Source: Dactylosporangium siamense
Lineage (GTDB): Bacteria > Actinomycetota > Actinomycetes > Mycobacteriales > Micromonosporaceae
DNA length: 47,570 nt
Direction of reading: 5' to 3'
NCBI RefSeq assembly: GCF_016862795.1
Contig: NZ_BONQ01000180.1
Coordinates: forward strand, 1-47,570
A program made the position numbers and the translations under genes. This document shows, one piece after another, positions 17,892-26,795 of the stretch; positions within the stretch are counted from its first letter, which is position 1, and every line of letters begins with the position of its first letter. Below the pieces are notes generated by a model. The model did no database searches and had not been told where the DNA came from. It saw nothing but the letters and a program-made list of their open reading frames with translations.

Positions 17892-19484
17892 CTACCAGCG
17901 CCACTCGCGCTTGTTGAACAGGTGCTCGGCGGTGATGCCGTGCTCGACGCACCACGCCAGGAACTCGTCGATCTGCTTGAGCTGGTAGGTGTCCTCGGTG
18001 TACGTCGTCGCCATGACGTGGCCCTGCCAGCTCTCCTCGCCCATGGCATAGATGTAGGCCTCGTCGGCGTCGAGCTCCTGCATGATGTCGGCCGCCTGCT
18101 TGGCGTTGGAGCCCGACAGCTTGCGCGAGTCGCTCATCTTCTTCGTCACCGGGCGGGTCAGCAGGCCCTGATACAGCCACGTCAGCGGCGCGCCGTCGCA
18201 CTCCATGCCGAGGAACGCCATGTCGACCTTGCCGAGGTGGCTCTTGATGTAGCGGTACAGCACCGGGTCGATGCCCGACGAGTCCGCGCCGATGAACGCC
18301 GACGCCCCGGCCAGCTGCACGATGAACGTCGACTTCGCGCGGATGTCGAGGTCGGAGTGTTCGCCCAGGAACGGCGTCGCGACGATCCGCCCGCCGGTGA
18401 ACGGCACCTCGTCGAAGTCGTCGACCTCGATGACGTTGAAGCCGATCGCCTTGAGGTACAGCCCGATCGACGGGTCGCACAGGTTGCCCCGTGACGAGCG
18501 CGGCACGACGACGGCGCCGATGCGGTGCCGCAGCGGGATCAGCGTCTCCAGCACGATGTGGTCCTGGTGGCCGTGCGTGATGAGGACGTAGTCGATGCGG
18601 TCCGGCAGGTCGTCCATCGTGTAGCGGTCGCCGTGGCGGTTGTCGGTGCTGATGAACGGGTCGGTGACGATGGCGACGTCCGGCGTCTGCAGCACCAGAC
18701 AGGCGTGGCCGAAGTACCGGATGCGCCCGCCCGCCTCGATGTGCCGGTCCGGGGCGAGGCTCGGCGCGTCCGACAGCAGCGTGGCCAGTTGGGCGGCGAG
18801 GGCGTCGTCGGTGAGCTCCAGCGCCTCGCGCAGCGCGGCCAGGGTCGTGGGCGCGGTGCGCGCCGCGAACAGCGCGTCGAGGCCCGGGTGGTCGAAGCGC
18901 AGCGGCAGGTCCAGGACGCCGGGGCCGGGCAGCCGGGGCGTGCTGAGGATGAAGGGCCGCTCGACGCCGGTGTCCAGGGACAGCTGCACCGACTGGCGGC
19001 CGCGGTCATAGACCGGGCTGACGTACACCAGCGGCTCGATGTACCGCATCGAGGGCTGGTTGTTGGTGTCGTAGGCCAGCTCGACGAGGCCGTTGAGCGC
19101 GGCCGGCAGCTGAGGGTACAGCGGCGTCAGGTCGAAGCCGGTCGCCTGCTGCTCGAGCATCGCCTCGGCCTCGGCGACCCCGGCGGCGAACGCGAGCATG
19201 TCGGCCCGGTCGCGCTTGATGCCGTCGAGCAGGTCGGCGACCTCGTTGCTGCGGGACTCGTCGATGTTGACGAAGTACCCGCCGCGCAGCGCAGGGTTGC
19301 GGCTGGCCGCGAGGTGGACCTGCGGGTTCTGCAGGTACGACTCGAGCAGCGGCACGTGGAGGTTCGCCAGGTTCATCGAACCCTGCACGGGCGAAACGAG
19401 GTACATCCAGGCGAAGAACCGGTCGACCAGCGGTTCGATGATGGCGTTGGAGCGAAGGAAAACCGGCTCGTCCGGCATGCCCAT
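17892..19484 (-). CDS. CmlA-like diiron amino-acid beta-hydroxylase 2
   Basis: This 530-residue paralogue of the protein at 8141-9724 has the same two-domain plan: N-terminal FLRSNAIIEPLVDRF, metal motif HGHQDH, LGEHSDL with the CmlA-like Glu, GADSSGID, and late His in WQGHVMAT. The two are strongly conserved in the C-terminal metal domain and more divergent in the central region, as expected for enzymes acting on different carrier-bound residues. ATG 19484 follows GGAGGGAG. It stands alone on the minus strand, with a 259-bp gap to the chorismate mutase. Confidence 0.85.
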   Translation of the reverse strand: MGMPDEPVFLRSNAIIEPLVDRFFAWMYLVSPVQGSMNLANLHVPLLESYLQNPQVHLAASRNPALRGGYFVNIDESRSNEVADLLDGIKRDRADMLAFAAGVAEAEAMLEQQATGFDLTPLYPQLPAALNGLVELAYDTNNQPSMRYIEPLVYVSPVYDRGRQSVQLSLDTGVERPFILSTPRLPGPGVLDLPLRFDHPGLDALFAARTAPTTLAALREALELTDDALAAQLATLLSDAPSLAPDRHIEAGGRIRYFGHACLVLQTPDVAIVTDPFISTDNRHGDRYTMDDLPDRIDYVLITHGHQDHIVLETLIPLRHRIGAVVVPRSSRGNLCDPSIGLYLKAIGFNVIEVDDFDEVPFTGGRIVATPFLGEHSDLDIRAKSTFIVQLAGASAFIGADSSGIDPVLYRYIKSHLGKVDMAFLGMECDGAPLTWLYQGLLTRPVTKKMSDSRKLSGSNAKQAADIMQELDADEAYIYAMGEESWQGHVMATTYTEDTYQLKQIDEFLAWCVEHGITAEHLFNKREWRW

Positions 19485-19743
19485 GGTGGAGCTCCCTCCA
19501 GTGTCGGGAACGGTCAGCCGCCGCGGGTCGAAAGGCCCGGCGGATGGCGGAAGAAGGTGGCAGCGATCCGGCCGCCGCGAGTGTCATGATGCGGCCCGCG
19601 CGGCTGTTCGGGCCATGTCGCGGCGCGGGGGATCGTACATCTGAAGCGGTATCTGGCCTGGTAAAAGGGGCCGCGCCGAGCCCGGCGGGACCGGCCGGCG
19701 GCCATCGGCGCGCCAGGACCGCGCCACCGGTGTGAAAGGCGCC

Positions 19744-20001
19744 TCAGAGGTTGCCGCGGCCGGCGCGCAGCACCAGCAGCGCGAGCTGGGTGCCGCCGTC
19801 GCCGATGCCGTCGCGGAACCGGTCCAGGATCTGTTGTTCGCGCGACAGCACCAGGCGGGTGCCGCCGGCGGCGAGCCGGGCCTCGCCGATCTGCTGCGAC
19901 AGGCCGGCGCGCTCCTGCCACAGCCGGATGATGGTCGCGTCGATCTCGTCGATGCGCTCCCGCATGTTCACGATGTCGAGGGTCGTCACGTCGAGCGTCA
20001 T
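19744..20001 (-). CDS. Chorismate mutase (AroQ class)
   Basis: This 85-residue all-helical domain has MRERIDEIDATIIRLWQERAGLSQQIGEAR, the AroQ first helix, and a second helix with REQQILDRFRDGI. It converts chorismate to prephenate, the precursor of 4-hydroxyphenylpyruvate that HmaS uses. No prephenate dehydrogenase is in the window. A StrR-type box lies 83 bp upstream of its start, tying it to the pathway. Confidence 0.88.
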   Translation of the reverse strand: MTLDVTTLDIVNMRERIDEIDATIIRLWQERAGLSQQIGEARLAAGGTRLVLSREQQILDRFRDGIGDGGTQLALLVLRAGRGNL

Positions 20002-20083
20002 TGCCGTCTCCCATGGGATCGGGGCTGGAGGCCGAGGCGATTGTCACCGAAGACGGCCGTGTCCACATGCGACGGCCGGCGCC

Positions 20084-20112
20084 GTCCAACTGCGATGGCG
20101 ATGCAGTTGCAC
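20084..20112 (-). promoter_or_regulatory. StrR-type operator upstream of chorismate mutase
   Basis: On the plus strand, GTCCAACTG, an 11-base spacer, then CAGTTGCAC. Each half matches 7 of 9 positions of the StrR consensus and the spacing is exact. Confidence 0.7.
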
Positions 20113-20270
20113 GGCGGCGCGACAATGTTGCGGCCGCCGTCGCCCAGAGGCGGCCGGCGGCCGGTCCCGGGTTCGCCCAGGACCCCGGAATGGAGCGTTG
20201 ATGGTGCCCGGCTGACGCGCATTGTGCAGCCGGACACCGATGGGGATAATCGGTGCGCCAGAGGTTCGGG

Positions 20271-21062
20271 TCAGCCGATCGGGACGTTGACGGAGCGGGC
20301 CCACGTCGGCGGCGTGATCTCGGCCGCCGGCACCTGGCTCAGGATCGATCGATGCAGCTCCTGCAGCTCCTGGCCCGGCTCGATGCCGAGCGTGTCGCGC
20401 AGCCGGCGGCGGATCAGGGCGTAGTTCTGCAGTGCCTCGGCCTGACGGCCCGAGGCGTAGAGCGCCAGCATCAGCTGGGCTCGGAACACCTCGTGGTAGG
20501 CGTAGTTGGAGACGACCTTGTGGAGTTCGGGAATGATCTGCCGGGCCCGGCCGAGCAGGATCTCGGTGTCGAACAACTCCTCGTAGGCGGAGATGCGTTC
20601 GCCGTCGATGACGCGGGCCTCCTGTGCCACTGTCTCGCCCGGAATGCCCGACAGCGAGCCACCGCGCCAGACCGCCATGGCCCGGCGCAGCCCCTCGGCC
20701 GACTCCGCGAGCTTGCCGAGGCGGGCCAGGGCCCGCGCCTCCTCGACCTGACCGCGGAAGTACCAGAGGTCGGTGTCGTCGTGCCGGACGTCGAGCACGT
20801 AGCTGTCGATGTTGGTGCGTAAAGCGACGCCCGGAAGTGGGCGCAGGAGTTGTCGCAGCCGATAGATGTACGACTGCAGCGTGGTGTGCGCGGTGGCCGG
20901 CGGGCGGCCGTCCCACGCGAACCGGATGAGCTGATCCAACGGCACTTCATGGTTGGCCCCGAGCAGCAGGCCCGCGAGCACGGCGCGCTGCTTTGGCGCC
21001 GTGATCCGGATGCGTCGATCCGCGGAGCCCACCTCAAGGCTTCCCAGGATGAAGAAGTGCAT
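20271..21062 (-). CDS. SARP-family transcriptional activator 1
   Basis: This 263-residue protein has an OmpR-like winged helix (residues about 1-95: TAPKQRAVLAGLLL, TLQSYIYRLRQLL) followed by a bacterial transcriptional activation domain (about 100-250: AYEELFDTEILLGRA, RAQLMLALYASGRQAEAL). This is the compact SARP plan of DnrI and RedD-type cluster activators. ATG 21062 has GGAGGG upstream. It is paralogous to 30232-31011. A StrR-type box lies about 340 bp upstream across a gene-free region. Confidence 0.93.
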   Translation of the reverse strand: MHFFILGSLEVGSADRRIRITAPKQRAVLAGLLLGANHEVPLDQLIRFAWDGRPPATAHTTLQSYIYRLRQLLRPLPGVALRTNIDSYVLDVRHDDTDLWYFRGQVEEARALARLGKLAESAEGLRRAMAVWRGGSLSGIPGETVAQEARVIDGERISAYEELFDTEILLGRARQIIPELHKVVSNYAYHEVFRAQLMLALYASGRQAEALQNYALIRRRLRDTLGIEPGQELQELHRSILSQVPAAEITPPTWARSVNVPIG

Positions 21063-21712
21063 GCGCCCTCCACAGTAGTGGTGGCTGTCGATCGGTCACC
21101 GCTCGAGTGCGATGACGTTCAGGGCGTCAGCGGAGGGTGTACGAGTGCCGCCCGGCATTGCAGGCAGCGTCGCACCGCTGGTGGCGACCAGCGATGGATA
21201 CGTGCAGAGTTCGTCGAACCGGCCGACTCCGACGCGTAGGGGAACACGCCGGACTGCCGGGCAATTGGATAATGCCCCCGTTGAGATCCCTCGATCCCAG
21301 CCTGTCGCCGGGAATACTAACGAGGGGATATTTATGCGTCCAGTAACGCTCGACCGGCGCACGATGTCGTTCACATGGCTGGGGTTGGCCGCGACTTCTG
21401 TTCGAGTGCGTCATTTGCGCAGTCGAACACACGGACCTGTGCGGGGCGCTGTGTGCGCGCGACTTGTAGCCGGCGCCGGGCGCCGTGACACTGGTCGCGG
21501 CGGGTCGCTCACGAGCGGCGCCGCCGTTGCGCGTCGGCTGCCGGCCGGCACTTCAGTGCTCATCCACGCATTGGCGGACCGCGATACATCGAATGTTTGA
21601 CATTGACGGTATTCGGATTGCCGCGCCAAACCGTGGACGGGCGTTCCCGCTTTACCCGCAATTTCGGACATTCTGGTGCGGCAGGCCGGCAGGGTACATG
21701 CGGCCGGGCGCG
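21063..21712. other. 650-bp low-GC intergenic region with a StrR box
   Basis: No gene is convincingly supported. Base composition is visibly less GC-rich than the rest. An 88-codon plus-strand frame (ATG 21334, GAGGGG 6 bases upstream) has poor third-position GC bias and contains the StrR box, so I do not call it. The region probably holds the promoter and a long leader of the SARP gene. Confidence 0.5.
21400..21428. promoter_or_regulatory. StrR-type operator, best palindrome of the four
   Basis: GTTCGAGTG, 11 bases, then CAGTCGAAC: 17 of 18 consensus positions. Nearest gene in a workable orientation is the minus-strand SARP starting at 21062. The minus-strand nitroreductase ends at 21713 and cannot be its target. 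Confidence 0.85.
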
Positions 21713-22312
21713 TCAGCGTTGGACAGACGGCGATCCGAGGTGCCCGCCGGCCATCGACGGCTCCGGCCGGCGCGCGAGCGACGTGACCTTACCGGTGAGA
21801 TCCTGCGGGGTCCGCGGCGGGAGCGCGCGCTCGTGCAGCGGACTGCCGATGTAGAGCCAGCCGAGGGTGCGCTCCTGTGGGTGCAGGCCGAGCAGGTCGC
21901 GCACCGGCACCGAGTCGGCGAAGGCGCCCGTCCGCCAGATGCTGCCGTAGCCGCGCGAGTGCAGCAGCAGCATCATCGCGTGGTTCATCAGGCTGGTGGC
22001 GGCGAGCTGCTCCCACTCCGGGACGCGGTGCCCGGCCCGCGGCTGGAAGACCAGCGTGGCGAGCAGTGGTGCGCGGTGCGCCTTGGCGGCGGCCTCCGCC
22101 GCCCGCCCGGCCTCGGCCCCGGCGGCGAAGCAGGCCCCGAGCGCGTCGCGGTCGGCGTCGCGCACGAGAATCCAGCGCCACGGCCGCAGCTGGCCGTGGT
22201 CGGGCGCGGTGGCCGCGACCGCCAGCAGCTCGGCGAACTCCCCGGCGCTCGGCGCCGGCTCGACGAGGCTGCGTTCGCTGCGGCGGGTGAGGATCGCGGT
22301 CAGGACGTCCAT
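21713..22312 (-). CDS. Nitroreductase-family flavoprotein
   Basis: This 199-residue protein has an N-terminal ILTRRSERSL flavin-binding Arg segment, ATAPDHGQLRPWRWILV, and a C-terminal LGWLYIGSP. These fit FMN-dependent nitroreductases of the compact YdjA-like branch. Its role in the cluster is unknown; such enzymes can also be dehydrogenases in peptide tailoring. ATG 22312 has GGGAG about 9 bases upstream. Confidence 0.8.
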   Translation of the reverse strand: MDVLTAILTRRSERSLVEPAPSAGEFAELLAVAATAPDHGQLRPWRWILVRDADRDALGACFAAGAEAGRAAEAAAKAHRAPLLATLVFQPRAGHRVPEWEQLAATSLMNHAMMLLLHSRGYGSIWRTGAFADSVPVRDLLGLHPQERTLGWLYIGSPLHERALPPRTPQDLTGKVTSLARRPEPSMAGGHLGSPSVQR

Positions 22313-22613
22313 GCCAGGTGCTCCCGTCGGTCGCGTGTGGGCCGGGATCGATTCTGTACCGCCGGATCACCCGCCCGGATCACCCGCGACACCGGCGGGG
22401 GACACACCGCCAGCACCCGGCTACCGGGGCGCCACCGGCGCTCGTCCGAGCCGGCGGGCGACCGGGCCGGGCGCAGGCTCGGCGGGGTCGCGCCGCGGTG
22501 GAGGCCAACTGACGTTCGGCTCGAGCATGTTGTGACCGCTGTCGCGGCGGTGTGACGATCGGCGGCCGGAGCACGATTTCGGACCTCATGCCCGCGCAAG
22601 GAGTGGCCCACCC
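22313..22613. other. Divergent promoter region, nitroreductase / ABC exporter
   Basis: About 300 bp without a gene. An 11-base element GGATCACCCGC occurs twice close together near 22364-22389. No StrR box or CCCCAAA repeat was found. Confidence 0.4.
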
Positions 22614-24473
22614 ATGGATCGTGAAGCCGATGTGCAGCTACCCCGCGGCATGTTCGCCACCCTGCGCCTGCTCGGAGCGGCCATCCGGCTGGTCTGGGCC
22701 GCCGGGCGCCGCGACTTCGTCCTCATCGTCATCCTGCAGCTCATCCAGGCGCTCGGCTTCCTGGTGCTCCTCCTGCAGTTCCAGCAACTGATCACGGCGC
22801 TCATCAAGGCCAACACCGGTGACACCGCGGAGGGCCTTGCCATCGGTCTGGTCCTGTTCATCGCTGCGAACGCGCTGATGGGGCTGGCCGGGGCGATCAT
22901 CAACAACCGCCGGCAGATCATCGGCGAGCGCGTCACCCTGTACATCAGCACCGAGATCCTCAAGGTCACCTGCCTGGCGGAGCTCGACGACTTCGACGAC
23001 TCCACCTTCCACGACCGCCTGCAGCGCGCCGCGGGCAGCGCCGCCAACCGGCCGATGATGATGGTGCAGAGCATGATCGACATCGGGCAGAACCTGTTCG
23101 CGCTCGGATCGCTGTGGTTCGCGCTCGTGATGCTGCAACCGTGGATCGGCATCTCGCTGCTGCTGGTGGCATTCCCGGTATGGATCGGCGGAACGCGCGT
23201 CGGCGAGCACTACTTCACCTTCGTCGTGCGCATCGCGCACCTCGACCGGGCCCGGATGTACCTGTTCCAGCTGCTGACCATGCGTGACCCGGCCAAGGAG
23301 ATCCGCGCCTTCAACCTGGCGCAGCACCTTTCGGAGCGGTGGCGCACGTCGATGATCGAGCGCATCGGCATGCTCGCCTCCACGCTGCGGCGCCAGCTGC
23401 GCGCCTCGGTCATCTCGACCTTCGGCAGCAACCTGGTCCTGGCGCTCGCCGCCGTGACGCTCGTCGTGCTCAACCGGCGCGGGGTGCTCACCCTGGCCGA
23501 GACCGCGACGGTCGCCGCGGCCATGCTGATGTTCGCGCAGCGCCTGCTCAGCTCCGTCATGGAAACCAACCGCTTCTTCGAGTCGGCCCCGCTGGTCAAT
23601 GACCTCAACGGGTTCCTGCAGCTCGGGGACGGCCTGGCGAAGCACCGCGAGGGCGCCGCGGTGGTGGGCGGATTCTCGCGCATCGAGCTCGACGACGTGT
23701 CGTTCCGCTACCGGGACGCCAACCGCAACGCCGTCGAGCATGCGGACATCCGCATCAACGCCGGCGAGATCGTCGCGCTCGTCGGCGAGAACGGGTCGGG
23801 CAAGACCACGCTCGCCAAGCTCATCGCCGGACTCTACGAGCCCCGCACGGGCGCGGTGCGCATCGACGGCACCGACCTCAAGGAACTCGACCTCACCTCC
23901 TGGCGCGAGCAGGTCGCGGTGCTGTTCCAGGACTTCATCCGCTACGCCCTGACCGCGACCGACAACATCCACCTCGGCTCGACCGCCCGCAGCGAGGACG
24001 CCGAGGGCGTGCGCGCGGCGGCGCTCGCCGCAGGCGCGGACGATTTCCTCTCGCGACTGCCCAGCGGCTACGACACGACGCTGGGCCCGCAGTTCGGCCG
24101 GGGCATCGACCTGTCCCTCGGCCAGTGGCAGCGGGTCGCGCTCGCCCGTGCGTTCTTCCGCGACGCGCCACTCGTCGTGCTCGACGAGCCCACCGCGTCG
24201 CTGGACGCCCGCGCCGAGCGTGACCTGTTCGAAAGCGTCCGCCAGTTGTACCGGGGCAAGACCGTCGTGCTGATCTCGCACCGCTTCTCCACGGTCCGCA
24301 CGGCCGACCGCATCATCGTGCTCAAGAACGGCGAGATCGTCGAGCAGGGCAGCCACACCGAGCTGATGGCGGGCGACGGTTTGTACGCCGAGCTCTTCGC
24401 CATCCAGGCCAGCGCGTTCCTGGAGGCCGATCTCGAGGAGACAGCCGGCGAGCCCGCGACCGTCGAGCCGTAA
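22614..24473 (+). CDS. ABC exporter half-transporter (membrane and ATPase domains fused)
   Basis: This 619-residue protein has a transmembrane domain (about residues 1-340, hydrophobic segments including DFVLIVILQLIQALGFLVLL and SLLLVAFPVWIGG) and a C-terminal ATPase: Walker A VGENGSGKTT, Q-loop LFQDF, signature LSLGQWQR, Walker B LVVLDEPTASLD and switch His in LISHRF. The signature is a mild variant of LSGGQ. Such homodimeric exporters are common in glycopeptide and ramoplanin-type clusters and probably export the mature peptide. It lies 75 bp before the sensor kinase in the same direction. Confidence 0.93.
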   Translation: MDREADVQLPRGMFATLRLLGAAIRLVWAAGRRDFVLIVILQLIQALGFLVLLLQFQQLITALIKANTGDTAEGLAIGLVLFIAANALMGLAGAIINNRRQIIGERVTLYISTEILKVTCLAELDDFDDSTFHDRLQRAAGSAANRPMMMVQSMIDIGQNLFALGSLWFALVMLQPWIGISLLLVAFPVWIGGTRVGEHYFTFVVRIAHLDRARMYLFQLLTMRDPAKEIRAFNLAQHLSERWRTSMIERIGMLASTLRRQLRASVISTFGSNLVLALAAVTLVVLNRRGVLTLAETATVAAAMLMFAQRLLSSVMETNRFFESAPLVNDLNGFLQLGDGLAKHREGAAVVGGFSRIELDDVSFRYRDANRNAVEHADIRINAGEIVALVGENGSGKTTLAKLIAGLYEPRTGAVRIDGTDLKELDLTSWREQVAVLFQDFIRYALTATDNIHLGSTARSEDAEGVRAAALAAGADDFLSRLPSGYDTTLGPQFGRGIDLSLGQWQRVALARAFFRDAPLVVLDEPTASLDARAERDLFESVRQLYRGKTVVLISHRFSTVRTADRIIVLKNGEIVEQGSHTELMAGDGLYAELFAIQASAFLEADLEETAGEPATVEP

Positions 24474-24548
24474 CTCGGCCCGCAACGCCGCGGACCGGGC
24501 GATCGGTACGCTGTTGGCGGACCGTATCGCTCGGATCGGGGAGGCGGC

Positions 24549-26150
24549 GTGCTAGCTCGGCTGGGCCGGTGGTTTCGAGCAGGATTCCCGAGACGGTGGC
24601 GGCGCCTGGGGTTGCGGTCCCGGATGGCCGTCTCCTACATGCTGGTCTCGGCGGCCGCCGTCCTGCTCGTCGAGGTCGTGCTGCTCGCGATGACGGTGCC
24701 GCGCATCCGCGACGCCGACCAGCTGGCGGATCAGGCCCGGCAGCGCGCCACAGCGGCCGAGCAGAACGTGAACCGCCTCAAGGCCGAGGCGCTCGCCCAG
24801 ACCGTGGCGAACGCGGCCGGCAAGGCGGCGGCCGCGGCGGCCAGCGGTTCGCCCGCCGCGACCGACGCGAGCCTGCTCGACGCGGCGGCCGGCGGCTTCG
24901 CCGATCCCGCGGTGACCGATCAGATCGCCGCGGCGCGGCTCAACGACTGGGCCGACGCCGTGGCGCAGGTGGTGGCGGGCGCCGACGGCCACGTCGTCGC
25001 CGCGAACCCGCCCGACTTCCTGCCGGCCGGCGTGATGATCCCGGCGGCCGCCCGCGGCACGCACGCCCAGTCCGGGCTCTCCGACGAACAGGGCCGGACG
25101 AACTACTGGGCCAGCATGCCGATCGAGGTCTCGAACGCCGGCGGCGCGGCGCGGCGGACGATCGGCGTGGTGTACGTGCTCGTCCGCACCGCCGACGCCG
25201 TCAAGGGAGGCAGTGCTGCCGACGACCGCGGCAACCCCGTGGACACCGCCGACCCGGGCTCCGACTCGGCGACGGACACGACGGTCGGCTCGCTCGTCGT
25301 GCCGGGAATCGTGGTGCTGGCCCTGCTGCTGCCGGTCGGCGTCCTGTTCGGGCTGCTGAGCACGGGCCGGCTCATCCGGCGGATCCGCCGGCTGTCCCAG
25401 GGCACCGCGGCGATGGCCGGCGGCGACCTGCGTGCGCGGGTCCCGGTGTCGGGCGGTGACGAGGTCGGCGGCCTGGAGCGCGCCTTCAACAGCATGGCCG
25501 AATCCCTCGACGAGGCGGTCGCCGAGCAGCGCGTCGCGGCCGGCACCGAGGCCCGGCACGCCGAGCGCAACCGCATCGCGCGCGAGTTGCACGACTCCAT
25601 CTCCCAGGACCTGTTCTCGGTCGGCCTCGTCGCGACCGGCATGCGCAAGGCGCTCCCGGCCGGCACTGAGCTGTTCGAGCAGGCAGCGTCGATGGAGCGA
25701 TCACTGGCGCGGACGATGCGCGAGATGCGTGCGCTGCTGCTGCAGCTGCGCCCCGTCGCACTCGAGGACCTCGGGCTCGCCGCGGCGCTGGAGGAGCTGT
25801 GCCGCGTCTATCAGGCGCGCCTCGGGATCGCTGTCGAGGTGCACGTGGAGCCGGCGGAGCTCGAGCCGCAGGTGGAGCACGCGGTGCTGCGGGTGGTCCA
25901 GGAGGCCATCGGCAACGCGATCCGTCACGGCGACCCGGCGGTCATCGAGCTACGAATGGCGAAGACCGCCGCCGGCATCGAGGTGACGGTCCGCGACGAC
26001 GGCCGCGGATTTGATCCGTCGTCCGCGACCGGCCGCCACGGCATGGGTCTGGACCTGATGCGTGAGCGGATGCAGGAGGTGGGCGGCACGGCCGACATCG
26101 TCAGCGCGCCCGCCGAGGGCACCACGGTCACCGTCTCGCTGCCCGCGTAA
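24549..26150 (+). CDS. LiaS/VraS-like sensor histidine kinase
   Basis: This 533-residue kinase has a first membrane segment (about residues 26-50), an extracytoplasmic Ala-rich sensor of about 200 residues, a second membrane segment (SLVVPGIVVLALLLPVGVLF), HAMP, then HisKA_3 with His348 in RIARELHDSISQDLFSVG and an ATPase domain (EAIGNAIRHG, DDGRGFD, GMGLDLMRERM). GTG 24549 follows GGGGAGG. No regulator is adjacent; the NarL-type regulator at 5574-6245 is the expected partner. By family it should sense envelope damage, here perhaps caused by the product. Confidence 0.9.
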   Translation: MLARLGRWFRAGFPRRWRRLGLRSRMAVSYMLVSAAAVLLVEVVLLAMTVPRIRDADQLADQARQRATAAEQNVNRLKAEALAQTVANAAGKAAAAAASGSPAATDASLLDAAAGGFADPAVTDQIAAARLNDWADAVAQVVAGADGHVVAANPPDFLPAGVMIPAAARGTHAQSGLSDEQGRTNYWASMPIEVSNAGGAARRTIGVVYVLVRTADAVKGGSAADDRGNPVDTADPGSDSATDTTVGSLVVPGIVVLALLLPVGVLFGLLSTGRLIRRIRRLSQGTAAMAGGDLRARVPVSGGDEVGGLERAFNSMAESLDEAVAEQRVAAGTEARHAERNRIARELHDSISQDLFSVGLVATGMRKALPAGTELFEQAASMERSLARTMREMRALLLQLRPVALEDLGLAAALEELCRVYQARLGIAVEVHVEPAELEPQVEHAVLRVVQEAIGNAIRHGDPAVIELRMAKTAAGIEVTVRDDGRGFDPSSATGRHGMGLDLMRERMQEVGGTADIVSAPAEGTTVTVSLPA

Positions 26151-26280
26151 CGCGTCCACGCGGCGATGGTCGGCGCATGGAGCGGCGTATGCGGCAGGTT
26201 GGACGCCCGTCCCGTGCCGTGTTTTCCGTTGGTATAAAGGGCAGAGGTTTTGTTGGTTGCTGTGATGGGTGGTGGGTGTT

Positions 26281-26712
26281 GTGGCTGTTGGCACGATCCT
26301 GAGATACGACGAGGTGCGCGGTTACGGGTTCATCGCGCCCGTCGAAGGCGGTGACGACGTGTTCGTCCACGCCAACGACTTCGGCGAGCGCCGGCACATG
26401 GTCCAGCCGGGCCTGCACGTGGAGTACGAGGCCGAGAACAGCGATCGCGGCCTGAAGGTGGCGTCGGTGCGGCTGCTCGACAAGCCGGCGGATCCGGTCG
26501 CGCAGGCAGCGCCGGCGACCGTCGAGGCGCGGGTGCGGGTGCCGGCCGGCGACGACGACACGCTGTGCGACGTGCTGCTGCCGGAGGAGTTCAAGCGCGA
26601 GGTGACGGAGATCCTGCTGCAGCACGGTCCGACGCTCACCGCGGCGCAGATCACGCAGGTCCGCGCGAAGCTCGCCGAGCACGCCCGGGCCCACGGCTGG
26701 ATCGAGTCCTGA
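26281..26712 (+). CDS. Cold-shock-domain protein with C-terminal extension
   Basis: This 143-residue protein has an N-terminal cold-shock domain (about residues 1-65) with RNP1-like RGYGFIAP and RNP2-like DDVFVHAND. A C-terminal helical domain (FKREVTEILLQHGPTLTAAQITQVRAKLAEHA) is uncommon in stand-alone CspA proteins. It likely binds single-stranded RNA or DNA. GTG 26281 is preceded by GGTGGTGGG; GTG 26269 is an in-frame alternative. No obvious link to peptide synthesis. Confidence 0.75.
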   Translation: MAVGTILRYDEVRGYGFIAPVEGGDDVFVHANDFGERRHMVQPGLHVEYEAENSDRGLKVASVRLLDKPADPVAQAAPATVEARVRVPAGDDDTLCDVLLPEEFKREVTEILLQHGPTLTAAQITQVRAKLAEHARAHGWIES

Positions 26713-26795
26713 CGGGTGCTTGACGGGGCGGCAGCGCGGGTGCGCCCCCTCTGGATCGACAGCGAGGGCTTCGACTCCCGGGTCGGCAACACGAG

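Noticed and set aside
21334..21600. 88-codon frame with a good Shine-Dalgarno in the gene-free block
   Set aside because: Third-position GC is low for this genome, the product is Arg-rich without motifs, and a StrR box lies inside it.
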